Source: COE1 sp965114465
Lineage (GTDB): Bacteria; Bacillota; Clostridia; Lachnospirales; Lachnospiraceae
Direction of reading: 5' to 3'
Assembly: GCA_965114465.1 (NCBI GenBank)
Contig: CBCOYO010000002.1
Coordinates: forward strand, 1 to 64,000
Length of the DNA stretch: 64,000 bases
A program made the translations under genes and the position numbers. The notes below the pieces were generated by a model, which did no database searches, was not told the DNA's origin, and was given only the letters and a program-made list of their open reading frames with translations. Shown piece by piece: positions 25,100 to 32,615 of this stretch (the stretch's first letter is position 1; each line of letters opens with the position of its first letter).

Positions 25100-26437
25100 A
25101 TGAAGAAAAATAGTATTCAATTATCGGATCATTTTAATTTTGTACGTTTAATACGCTTTACTTTTCCTTCTATTTTAATGTTGGTTTTTACGTCTGTTTA
25201 CAGCGTGGTAGACGGATTTTTTGTATCCAATTTTGTTGGGAAAACACCGTTTGCGGCAGTAAATTTTATTATGCCGTTGTTAATGATTTTTGGCTGCGTG
25301 GGCTTTATGTTTGGTACAGGAGGCGGCGCGTTAATTGCGAAAACTATGGGGGAGGGCGACAGCAAAAAGGCAAATGAATTGTTCTCGTTAATCGTTTATG
25401 CGGCGGCAGTCTGCGGTATTTTCATTGCAATATTTGGATTTATTTTTATTCGTCCGATTGCTATGTTAATGGGGGCAGAAGGCGATTTATTGGAAAACAG
25501 CGTTCTCTATGGAAGGTTTTTACTGGCTGCTATTCCGTTTTATATTTTGCAGTATGAGTTCCAATGTCTGTTTGCAACTGCCGAAAAACCAAAGCTGGGT
25601 TTGTATATTACTGTTGCGGCAGGCGTTGCCAATATGGTGTTGGATGCACTATTTGTCGCTGTTTTTCAATGGGGATTGATAGGCGCAGCAGCGGCAACCG
25701 CAATCAGCCAATTTGTTGGAGGAGTAGTTCCGCTTATCTATTTTGGGCGTAAAAATAGCAGCTATTTGCGGCTGGTAAAATGTAAAATCGACGTGCCGGC
25801 ACTTTTAAAAGCCTGTGCAAATGGTTCTTCGGAATTAATGAGTAATATATCTATGTCGCTTGTGGGAATGCTTTTTAATATACAATTAATTAAATATGCA
25901 GGTGAGAATGGTATTGCTGCATATGGTGTTTTAATGTATGTCAGTATGATTTTTCAAGCAATATTTATTGGTTATTCTGTTGGTGGTGCACCGATTATTG
26001 GATATCATTACGGGGCGCAGAATTACGAAGAGTTAAAAAATTTGCGTAGAAAAAGTACAATTTTAATAGGAATTTTTTCGATTGTAATGTTTACTGCTGG
26101 ACAGATATTGGCGCGTCCGTTTGCCTTGATATTTGTAAGCTATGACGTGGAGCTTTTGGAAATGACAGCGCATGCGTTTCGTATATTTTCATTTTCTTTT
26201 TTAATGTCAGGGTTTGCAATATTTGGTTCTTCTTTCTTTACAGCGCTCAATGACGGATTGACTTCTGCACTAATTTCATTTTTCCGTACATTGGTATTTC
26301 AGTGCTCAGCCGTGCTAATATTTCCTTTGATATGGGGCTTAGATGGAATATGGTGGTCGGTTGTTGCGGCGGAAGTAATGGCGGTGGTACTGACGTTATT
26401 GTTTTTGTTGGGGAAAAGGAAAAAATATCATTACTAA
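25100..26437 (+). CDS. MATE-family efflux transporter, 445 aa
   Basis: Twelve membrane helices, with the family start FTFPSILMLVFTSVYSVVDGFFVSNFVGK and the matching half-repeat later (AYGVLMYVSMIFQAIFIGYSVGGAPIIGYHYGAQN). Length is normal, without the loop insert found in the MATE protein at 18159-19667. AAGGTGAT lies upstream of the ATG. Last gene of the MarR operon, 29 bp after the kinase-like gene. Probably exports the MarR ligand or a related cationic compound. Confidence 0.9.
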   Translation: MKKNSIQLSDHFNFVRLIRFTFPSILMLVFTSVYSVVDGFFVSNFVGKTPFAAVNFIMPLLMIFGCVGFMFGTGGGALIAKTMGEGDSKKANELFSLIVYAAAVCGIFIAIFGFIFIRPIAMLMGAEGDLLENSVLYGRFLLAAIPFYILQYEFQCLFATAEKPKLGLYITVAAGVANMVLDALFVAVFQWGLIGAAAATAISQFVGGVVPLIYFGRKNSSYLRLVKCKIDVPALLKACANGSSELMSNISMSLVGMLFNIQLIKYAGENGIAAYGVLMYVSMIFQAIFIGYSVGGAPIIGYHYGAQNYEELKNLRRKSTILIGIFSIVMFTAGQILARPFALIFVSYDVELLEMTAHAFRIFSFSFLMSGFAIFGSSFFTALNDGLTSALISFFRTLVFQCSAVLIFPLIWGLDGIWWSVVAAEVMAVVLTLLFLLGKRKKYHY

Positions 26438-26514
26438 GAAATGTTTTGTTGTAAGATATATTATAGGGGGATTTTGAACAATACAATTTTCCGGCAATAT
26501 ATAACTGTGGTATT

Positions 26515-26620
26515 ATACTGATGACCATTAATATTTTCCAATTTCTGCACAGCCTATTATAGTGTATAAATGGACAATCTATGCTGTGCAGAAAGGAAAA
26601 TTTAATCGTTCGTGAGTATA
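26515..26620. repeat. Family-2 palindromic element, full copy
   Basis: A 106-bp palindrome from ATACTGATGACC to CGTTCGTGAGTATA. The arms share TTTCTGCACAGCC and GCTGTGCAGAAA. It is flanked by TA on both sides and sits 77 bp past the MATE stop, where it could end the operon. Confidence 0.75.
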
Positions 26621-26682
26621 AATTAAATATATATCAGAGAATTGTGTTGTTTTCGACAACCCTGTTTCATTAAAAATTCAAT

Positions 26683-27894
26683 CTAATTTTCAAGCGGTAG
26701 CCATACTTCTAAATTGTCCTTGCGAATCCATACACCCGCAGCGTTATCCAACGAAATTGGTTTATCGAAGAATTGAGATGCTGTAAAAATATAACCTTCT
26801 TCTATGTTATCAAAAGAACATCCACTTCCATTAGGAGATAATGTAACCATGCTATTATCTTTTAATACAACATCTATGGATAACAACGGGACATTTTTCG
26901 CTCTTAAATTGCAATACAGCGATATCGGTGAAAGCGTGATAGAGTCAATGGATATCTGCATTTGATCTAAGGTTTTTGACTGTGATTCATGAATAGAAAG
27001 CGTGCGCTGCTCCAAAGCCTTCCCTAATTGAAATGTTGTTAGAACATCATGGGGAATGGTATAATCCTCTGTAAAAACAAAATATCCTGTTTCGCTATCT
27101 TTATATACATCTAAACTTTCTGTATTTTCTCCTTCTTCTAGCCATCTAATTTTTCCAAGAACCTGTGGTTGCTCTACTTCCCGAAGCAGTTGTAGCACTT
27201 CGCTTTCCTGAAAAGATGTTTTCGTGTCGGCTTTTAGTACAATACTGCCTGTGAAAATACCGTCGTTCTGCATCTGCGGATTGATAATAGTATAAGAACA
27301 ATTAATGCCATTGTTAATTTTAGCGTCTTTTCCAATACTGTATTTTATATGATTCAAATCATTTTGACATTGCTGCTTCTTTAAGAAATAAGTATTTGTA
27401 TCTGAAAAATCTGCGTCTGATGTAGTATTTTCAGATTCTTCAATATTGGACTGAAAAAAATAACGAAATGGAATCAATAGAAAGTTGTTATCATAAAGCG
27501 CCGCATCTAATTTTAAGGTACCATGCTCTAAAGTAATTTCTTGATTCAATGCGTTTCCATACTGTGTGTAAAGAGTTTTTTCTTCGTCAGAGGGTAATTG
27601 CTTTTGATTCGTAAAAAGTCTGATTGCTTCTGCGATCCTATCAGGTACAGATAATTCCCCAGCTGCCAATACAGTTAAACCAGACAGCAATAGTACACTT
27701 GCACAGATAGCCGCACGGGTAGAAAATTGACTACCTTTTAAAAATACTTTCTTTTTCTCAATGCAATTGTTTCGCTCGATTTTATCGTTTTTTTCGATAC
27801 TGGAAACAGTTTCGATTTGCTGCCATATTTTATTTTTTTGTTCTTTATTTAATTGTATTTGCAGATACGCAGTTTTAAATTGTTCTAGTTTCAT
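26683..27894 (-). CDS. Probable membrane-anchored anti-sigma factor (DUF4179-like), 403 aa
   Basis: The N-terminal 55 residues are cytoplasmic and helical (QFKTAYLQIQLNKEQKNKIWQQIE), followed by one membrane helix (about 59-79, AAICASVLLLSGLTVLAAGEL) and a 320-residue extracellular domain rich in beta strands. This is the layout of anti-sigma proteins encoded beside ECF sigma genes in Firmicutes. The start overlaps the sigma gene by 20 bp, so translation is coupled. It should hold the sigma factor inactive until a signal reaches the outer domain. No zinc HxxxCxxC motif is visible, so it is not a ZAS-type anti-sigma. Confidence 0.75.
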   Translation of the reverse strand: MKLEQFKTAYLQIQLNKEQKNKIWQQIETVSSIEKNDKIERNNCIEKKKVFLKGSQFSTRAAICASVLLLSGLTVLAAGELSVPDRIAEAIRLFTNQKQLPSDEEKTLYTQYGNALNQEITLEHGTLKLDAALYDNNFLLIPFRYFFQSNIEESENTTSDADFSDTNTYFLKKQQCQNDLNHIKYSIGKDAKINNGINCSYTIINPQMQNDGIFTGSIVLKADTKTSFQESEVLQLLREVEQPQVLGKIRWLEEGENTESLDVYKDSETGYFVFTEDYTIPHDVLTTFQLGKALEQRTLSIHESQSKTLDQMQISIDSITLSPISLYCNLRAKNVPLLSIDVVLKDNSMVTLSPNGSGCSFDNIEEGYIFTASQFFDKPISLDNAAGVWIRKDNLEVWLPLEN

Positions 27895-28387
27895 CAGAAT
27901 AACCTCCTAATTCTGTCAATAATTTTTGCTTTAAAAGTTTCTTTGCTCGCAGCAATCTGGCAGAAACCAGATTGGGAGTAATGTCAAGCAGTTTGGCGAT
28001 CTCTTGAACCGGATATTCTTCATAGTAACGAAGTATCAGGACAATTCGGTACTTTGACGGTAGCTCCGATAAGAGTTCAAGTAAATCTTGTTCTGGCGGT
28101 GAAATCGAGAATTGTGATACATATTGGTCTGCTTCGTCTAATGGGCAGATTTTTTTTATCCATGCCGAAGCGGCTAAGCTTTTGCAGCAATTAATAGTTA
28201 CACGGATAAACCATGCTTTTTCATGGGCGCTGTTTTCAAAATGCGGCGATTTCCTTAGGCAGCGCAAAAATACATCCTGCACAATATCTTCCGCATGGCT
28301 GACGGAGCCGCAATAAGATAAGGCGATCCGGTAAACCATATCAGCGTATTGTTCAAACAGTTGTTTCATATTATGTTCGGTATTCAT
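27875..28387 (-). CDS. ECF-type RNA polymerase sigma factor, 170 aa
   Basis: Region 2 is clear (YADMVYRIALSYCGSVSHAEDIVQDVFLRCLR, about 12-45). Region 4 is PSKYRIVLILRYYEEYPVQEIAKLLDITPNLVSARLLRAKKLLKQKL (about 110-157). Length fits ECF sigma factors. The ATG at 28387 is chosen because AAGGGGGG is just upstream; an earlier frame start has no site. It probably directs transcription of envelope-stress genes, perhaps including its own operon, and is regulated by the coupled anti-sigma protein. Confidence 0.92.
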   Translation of the reverse strand: MNTEHNMKQLFEQYADMVYRIALSYCGSVSHAEDIVQDVFLRCLRKSPHFENSAHEKAWFIRVTINCCKSLAASAWIKKICPLDEADQYVSQFSISPPEQDLLELLSELPSKYRIVLILRYYEEYPVQEIAKLLDITPNLVSARLLRAKKLLKQKLLTELGGYSDETRTI

Positions 28388-28614
28388 AAATCCCCCCTTA
28401 TAGTATGCCAGTAGAAACCGTTTCAAGTTTTTAATGTTAGGTGATAATAGAAAAAAGTTTATTTTATGAGTTATATAATGCGCATTTATATATAATACTT
28501 TTGAGATAAGTAAAATCTGACAATAATTTCAAATTTTTTAAAATTATTAATAGAGGTTTTGTTGTAGAGATAATATTGCAGTTAAAAAGCAGTAGTTTGT
28601 GGTTTGGCGCATAC

Positions 28615-28736
28615 AAAAAACTCCCAACAATTTATATGGTTGAACGTTAAAGATTGCCAATAACACCGACTTACGAGCGTCTTAATTTTAAACAATATAA
28701 TAAATCGTTCGTAAGTATAAAATGCGAGAGTTTTTT
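28615..28736. repeat. Hairpin region with bidirectional terminator features
   Basis: Outer arms AAAAAACTC (28615-28623) and GAGTTTTTT (28728-28736) enclose ACTTACGAGCG (28669-28679) and CGTTCGTAAGT (28706-28716), which resemble the ends of family 2. The A/T-flanked stems suit termination of the ferritin transcript on the minus strand. The rest of 28388-28800 shows nothing else I can support. Confidence 0.5.
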
Positions 28737-28800
28737 AAAAGCTTATATTTATTCAAGTTATGGAAAGAATCAAATTAATTTATACTGGAAAATACTATAA

Positions 28801-29310
28801 TTATAACGTCAGTGAAGGCGTCGTGTAAACGCGTGCTGCCAATTCACTGTTTAGCATATAAAGGCTTCGCGCATCATCACCAAAAAGTTCCATGCGGGTG
28901 ATCTGATCCATAGAATTTTTTTCTTCTTCGCCTTGCTCTTTGACAAACCAGTCTAAAAACTGTGTGGTACGGAAATCTTTGTCTTCGTGTGCTGCCTCAT
29001 AAATTGTGTTAATTAGAGAAGTAACATATCGTTCATGTTCAAGACCAGCTTTTAATGGGTCAGTTAATGTTACAAATGTTTTATCTGGTTTTGCAATTGC
29101 TTCCAATGTTACTTCTACACCGTTATTTTGCAGATAGCGATACATTAGCATTGCGTGATCTTGTTCTTCTTTTGCCTGAATTTCATACCAGTTTGCAAAA
29201 CCGTCAAGTCCTTTGCGCGTATAAAAATTTGCAATATCAAGATAAAGATATGCAGAATAAAATTCTTTATTTATTTGTTCATTTAATAAAGTCGCTACTT
29301 TATGATTCAT
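28801..29310 (-). CDS. ftnA: Non-heme ferritin, 169 aa
   Basis: Iron-storage protein that oxidises Fe(II) and stores it in a 24-subunit shell. The four-helix ferritin pattern is clear: E16 in NKEFYSAYLYLDIANFY, the ferroxidase pair E49/H52 in AKEEQDHAM, E93 in LEHERYV and the KEQGEEEK segment near 125. Length is normal for bacterial FtnA. AGGAGG is 7 nt upstream of the ATG. A sigma-A-like promoter lies at 29386-29358, and a 19-bp dyad over its -10 box suggests repression by a metal or redox regulator. Single-gene unit. Confidence 0.93.
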   Translation of the reverse strand: MNHKVATLLNEQINKEFYSAYLYLDIANFYTRKGLDGFANWYEIQAKEEQDHAMLMYRYLQNNGVEVTLEAIAKPDKTFVTLTDPLKAGLEHERYVTSLINTIYEAAHEDKDFRTTQFLDWFVKEQGEEEKNSMDQITRMELFGDDARSLYMLNSELAARVYTTPSLTL

Positions 29311-29346
29311 AGATAAAACCTCCTAAAAAAGTGTATTTTTATGTAA

Positions 29347-29386
29347 AATACAAATATATTGTATTCTTTTATTTAAAATTTTGCAA
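29347..29386 (-). promoter_or_regulatory. Ferritin promoter with overlapping dyad
   Basis: On the minus strand TTGCAA (29386-29381) and TACAAT (29363-29358) are 17 bp apart. The palindrome AATACAA-ATATA-TTGTATT (29347-29365) covers the -10 box and is a candidate operator. Confidence 0.55.
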
Positions 29387-29433
29387 TTAAAATTTTATGA
29401 AGTATATTTTTCCCATCTGACACTTATAAAATG

Positions 29434-29727
29434 GTTACAATTCACACTCAATGTCATTAACTTAAGTCATTTCTGACCGAAACTGGGTTGTGCAAAACCT
29501 TGAATTACCAGATATTTTCTAATGCTGATCAGGGGGGCAGAAGGCTTAAGTTAATGATATTGATTCACACTCATGCCAGTTTTTATTCGTTTATAAGTTA
29601 CTGAGGTGTGAATTATAACAGATTTTGCACACAAAATGCTTACACTTTAGCGTTTTGTGTGCATCAATTGTTGCAATTCACATCGAATGTTCGTAAATTG
29701 TTGCAAAATCTGGCGCGGGTGTGAAAA
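29434..29727. repeat. Family-5 element interrupted by a smaller inserted element
   Basis: The left end GTTACAATTCACACT and right end GGGTGTGAAAAGTAC match the termini of the 113-bp element at 39306-39418. The copy here is enlarged by a 114-bp insertion at 29449-29562 and by extra hairpin sequence (GCACACAAAATGC...GTTTTGTGTGC). It fills most of the 520 bp between the ferritin gene and the next gene. Confidence 0.7.
29449..29562. mobile_element. MITE-like element with 18-bp inverted ends and 9-bp target duplication
   Basis: The ends CAATGTCATTAACTTAAG and the complement of CAATATCATTAACTTAAG differ at one base. ATTCACACT flanks both sides (29440-29448 and 29563-29571). The same site without insertion exists in the family-5 copy at 39306-39418, so the duplication is a true target-site duplication. 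No coding capacity. Confidence 0.75.
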
Positions 29728-29772
29728 GTACAACTATAAAATGTATTATATGGTTTACTATGATTTCTTTCC

Positions 29773-29801
29773 TTGCAATCCTATAGAAGCATTGTTATAA
29801 T
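29773..29801 (+). promoter_or_regulatory. Promoter of the 29831-30532 gene
   Basis: TTGCAA (29773-29778) and TATAAT (29796-29801) with a 17-bp spacer lie 30 bp before the chosen GTG start. Confidence 0.65.
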
Positions 29802-29830
29802 AGAAGAAACGATTGTGGGAGGATATAGGT

Positions 29831-30532
29831 GTGACAGACAAAACAGTAGAGAATTTAATGGAGCGGTATCAAAAGAAGGATATGGAGATTTGGTTGAAAA
29901 AAGAGCAATTTCAGCCATTGTTTCTTGAGGCGGTGAAAGATTATTTTCCGAAATTAAAGCAACGATATGCAGATCAGACGATATATGGTATTTCATTTGA
30001 GATTGGGAGTACCATACAGAAAGTATATTATGATAGCTTTAAGACGCAGGTTTACTTTAATACAGAAGAAGATTATCGGGAAAATATCGAGGACTGTGAG
30101 AAGGAAGAAGAAAGTTATTATCGCTTTGAGGCATGGGCAGAGTGGAATGTGGAATGCGCACAAACGCCTTTGTTTGAAAAATTGGAGGAATATTTAGAGC
30201 AAAATAGTTTGTATATGTGCTCTAGTATTACCGAAAAGGATAGGGACAAGCTGGAGGAAGCCGCCATTGAATGGTATAATGAAAATACATTAGAATTTGA
30301 GGAGGCTTTTGAAAACGAAGCAGAGCAGATTCGTATGTGGGCAGCAGAAGCATTGGGAAAACTGCGTAAAGAAGGTTTCTGGGAGCAGCAGGGCAGCGCG
30401 GAACTCTATGTAATTCCGTTTGGCGGCGAAGACGATATTGAATCAGAGGAATTATTAGAAACATATCATATTATGGATGCAGGCTGTCATGGTACAGAAT
30501 ATGAGGAATATATAGCGTCGCTGGATGTATGA
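29831..30532 (+). CDS. Acidic cytoplasmic protein, possibly DUF4303-like, 233 aa
   Basis: No firm family. The start GTG at 29831 has GGGAGG 8 nt upstream; an in-frame TTG further up has no site. The protein is very acidic and has no membrane segment. The order of elements (an early strand YGISFEI, a YNENTLEFEEAFENEAEQIRMWAAEALGKLRKEGFW helical region, and a closing VIPFGGEDD strand) is reminiscent of DUF4303/SMI1-type proteins, some of which act as toxin immunity factors, but I cannot confirm this. No toxin gene is nearby. A family-2 element starts 2 bp after the stop. Confidence 0.65.
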   Translation: MTDKTVENLMERYQKKDMEIWLKKEQFQPLFLEAVKDYFPKLKQRYADQTIYGISFEIGSTIQKVYYDSFKTQVYFNTEEDYRENIEDCEKEEESYYRFEAWAEWNVECAQTPLFEKLEEYLEQNSLYMCSSITEKDRDKLEEAAIEWYNENTLEFEEAFENEAEQIRMWAAEALGKLRKEGFWEQQGSAELYVIPFGGEDDIESEELLETYHIMDAGCHGTEYEEYIASLDV

Positions 30533-30533
30533 T

Positions 30534-30635
30534 ATACTAACGACCGTTAAGATTTTCCAATTTCTGCACAGCCCATATTGTATAAGCGGACAATACGTGC
30601 TGTGCAGAAAGGAAAATCTACTCGTTCGTGAGTAT
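30534..30635. repeat. Family-2 palindromic element, full copy
   Basis: A 102-bp palindrome from ATACTAACGACCG to CGTTCGTGAGTAT, nearly identical to those at 26515 and 36519. It begins immediately after the stop codon of the upstream gene. Confidence 0.8.
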
Positions 30636-30697
30636 AGAACGATAGAAAAAAGGCGGGAAATCGGTAAGAATTAGATTGCCCAGACAGGGGATTGTAT

Positions 30698-31564
30698 ATG
30701 GAAACAAAGCGAAAAAAAGCAGGTATTGTATGCTGCTCTAATGGGCAGCGGATAAATTATGCCGAAAAAATTAGGGCGTTAGAAGAAACACTTCGTACAA
30801 TCGGCATAGAAGCAGTATTTAGCCCCTATATTTATGAGAGAGAAAATGTTTTTAGTGCAACGGCTATTGAGCGTGCCAAGGCGCTTATGGACTTCTATCA
30901 AGACGACGAAATTATAGAAATATTTGATATTTCCGGCGGTGATATTGCGAATGGTATCTTGCCGTATTTGGACTATTCAGTGATAGCTAAAAGTACGAAA
31001 AGATTCTGGGGATACAGCGATTTAACTACAGTTATCAATGCAATTTATACAAAGACAAAGAAGCCTTCTGTATTGTATCAGGTGCGGAATTTAATTTATG
31101 ATTATCATAGGCAGCAGTGTACTGATTTTCAAAATACGTTAATAGAGCAGGGAACTGCTTTATTTCAATGGGAGTATACTTTTGTACAGGGACAACTGAT
31201 GGAGGGAATTGTAGTCGGTGGAAATATCCGTTGCTTTTTAAAGCTGGCAGGCACAGAATATATGCCAGATTTACAGAATAAAATACTACTGCTGGAAGCC
31301 TATTCGGGAACTGTTGCGCAAATGGAAACGTATCTTTGTCAGCTTCAGCAGCTAGGGACTTTTCAAAAAATTGCCGGAATTTTGCTGGGAACTTTTACGC
31401 AGATGGAAGCAGAAGCGTGCCAGCCGACAATAGAAATGCTTGTAAAAAAATTTGCCGGAAAGCATCTGCCTATTGCGGTGACACATAAAATTGGGCATGG
31501 AACAGATGCAAAGGCTATTGTAATTGGAGCGCATTTTACCTTGGAAAATGTATCCACAGTATGA
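30698..31564 (+). CDS. S66-family LD-carboxypeptidase/MccF-like peptidase, 288 aa
   Basis: S66 serine peptidases cut the L,D bond of muropeptide tetrapeptides or inactivate microcin C-like toxins. The nucleophile is S107 in FWGYSDLT, the Glu is E200 in LLLEAYSG and the His is H267 in THKIGHG, all in family order. The start at 30698 is preferred because AGGGGAT lies just upstream. There is no signal peptide, so it acts in the cytoplasm. Murein recycling is likely; resistance to a nucleotide-peptide antibiotic is the alternative. Stands alone between repeats. Confidence 0.85.
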   Translation: METKRKKAGIVCCSNGQRINYAEKIRALEETLRTIGIEAVFSPYIYERENVFSATAIERAKALMDFYQDDEIIEIFDISGGDIANGILPYLDYSVIAKSTKRFWGYSDLTTVINAIYTKTKKPSVLYQVRNLIYDYHRQQCTDFQNTLIEQGTALFQWEYTFVQGQLMEGIVVGGNIRCFLKLAGTEYMPDLQNKILLLEAYSGTVAQMETYLCQLQQLGTFQKIAGILLGTFTQMEAEACQPTIEMLVKKFAGKHLPIAVTHKIGHGTDAKAIVIGAHFTLENVSTV

Positions 31565-31751
31565 AATACAATTCCTTATTTCTTGACAATTCCTTACGAC
31601 GAAGAAACAGGATACACAGCACAGCCAAGGTACTTACGATAGGGACTGTGAAATAGAACTAGCAGAAATTCAATAAATGAATTCCTTCGCTTTGCACTGA
31701 AACAGATATCAAGCACTTAGTATACAAGGATTAAGAAAATGGTGTACGAGC

Positions 31752-32615
31752 TTATTTTATTTGCTTTGCGACTACCACGAATCTGCCATCTTCTACATGA
31801 TAGGCGCATGTTGAGAGCGTTAAAAACGCATCCCCGAAATTTGCCGTTACGTCGCTAACAATCAGTGAAGATGCCATTATATTTTTATAGAAGTCTAAAA
31901 ATTCTGCTTCCGTATTGGCTTGATAGAATTGATAATACTTAAAGACATTTTCATCTTCTTGATAAACCTGTGAATAGAATACTGCCAGAACTTGATAAGT
32001 GCGTTCTTCATAAAGTGTATGAAATTGAATAAATGGGTGTTCTTGGTAGAAAGTTTGTTCTTGATACTGATCTAAATTGCCAAACATAGAACCATCTTTC
32101 ATATTGTGGCCATAAATAATAAAATTTGTCGCAGGTGTATTCACATCTGCAATATCCTTAACATATAGGCAGCCATATTTATCTTCTTCCCGATAAAAAT
32201 TATGGTGTAAATAATATTCATTGTCATTACATTGCATTACAGGATAGTCAATATTTGTATCTGGTATGGAAAGCCAGCCAATGAGATCTTGGTTTTCATT
32301 ATAAAGCGTTTGATACTGTTCCAAAATTTCAGGTTTTTGCGCAGCGGTTTTGTTAGGGTTATTTTCTGTATGCAAATTTGACGCATCCGCAGATTCCGTA
32401 AAATAATTCTCGGCTGTGGGGATAATATTCTGATTTTCGGTTTGTTCCAGTGAGGGTTGATTTTTTGTTGTTTTAACGGATTGGCTGAGTGCTTCCTGCT
32501 GTTGTTGATGCCGGATAGATAAATAATATGTCTGACCCATTCGGATCAGACATATTATAATTATTATAAGAAGCACTATCCTGACAAACAAAAGTATTGT
32601 TTTCTTTTTGTCCAT
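31752..32615 (-). CDS. srtB: Class B sortase, 287 aa
   Basis: A membrane-anchored transpeptidase that attaches surface proteins to peptidoglycan. An N-terminal membrane helix (about 7-27) and a low-complexity linker (about 35-95) precede the sortase fold. The active site is complete: H170 in IIYGHNM, C270 in LTLSTC and R278 in EDGRFVVVAK, with the class B spacing. Its start overlaps the 3' end of the large surface-protein gene by 40 bp, so they form one operon. That protein carries a PQTGE sorting motif and is the probable substrate. AGGAG lies just before the ATG. Confidence 0.92.
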   Translation of the reverse strand: MDKKKTILLFVRIVLLIIIIICLIRMGQTYYLSIRHQQQQEALSQSVKTTKNQPSLEQTENQNIIPTAENYFTESADASNLHTENNPNKTAAQKPEILEQYQTLYNENQDLIGWLSIPDTNIDYPVMQCNDNEYYLHHNFYREEDKYGCLYVKDIADVNTPATNFIIYGHNMKDGSMFGNLDQYQEQTFYQEHPFIQFHTLYEERTYQVLAVFYSQVYQEDENVFKYYQFYQANTEAEFLDFYKNIMASSLIVSDVTANFGDAFLTLSTCAYHVEDGRFVVVAKQIK

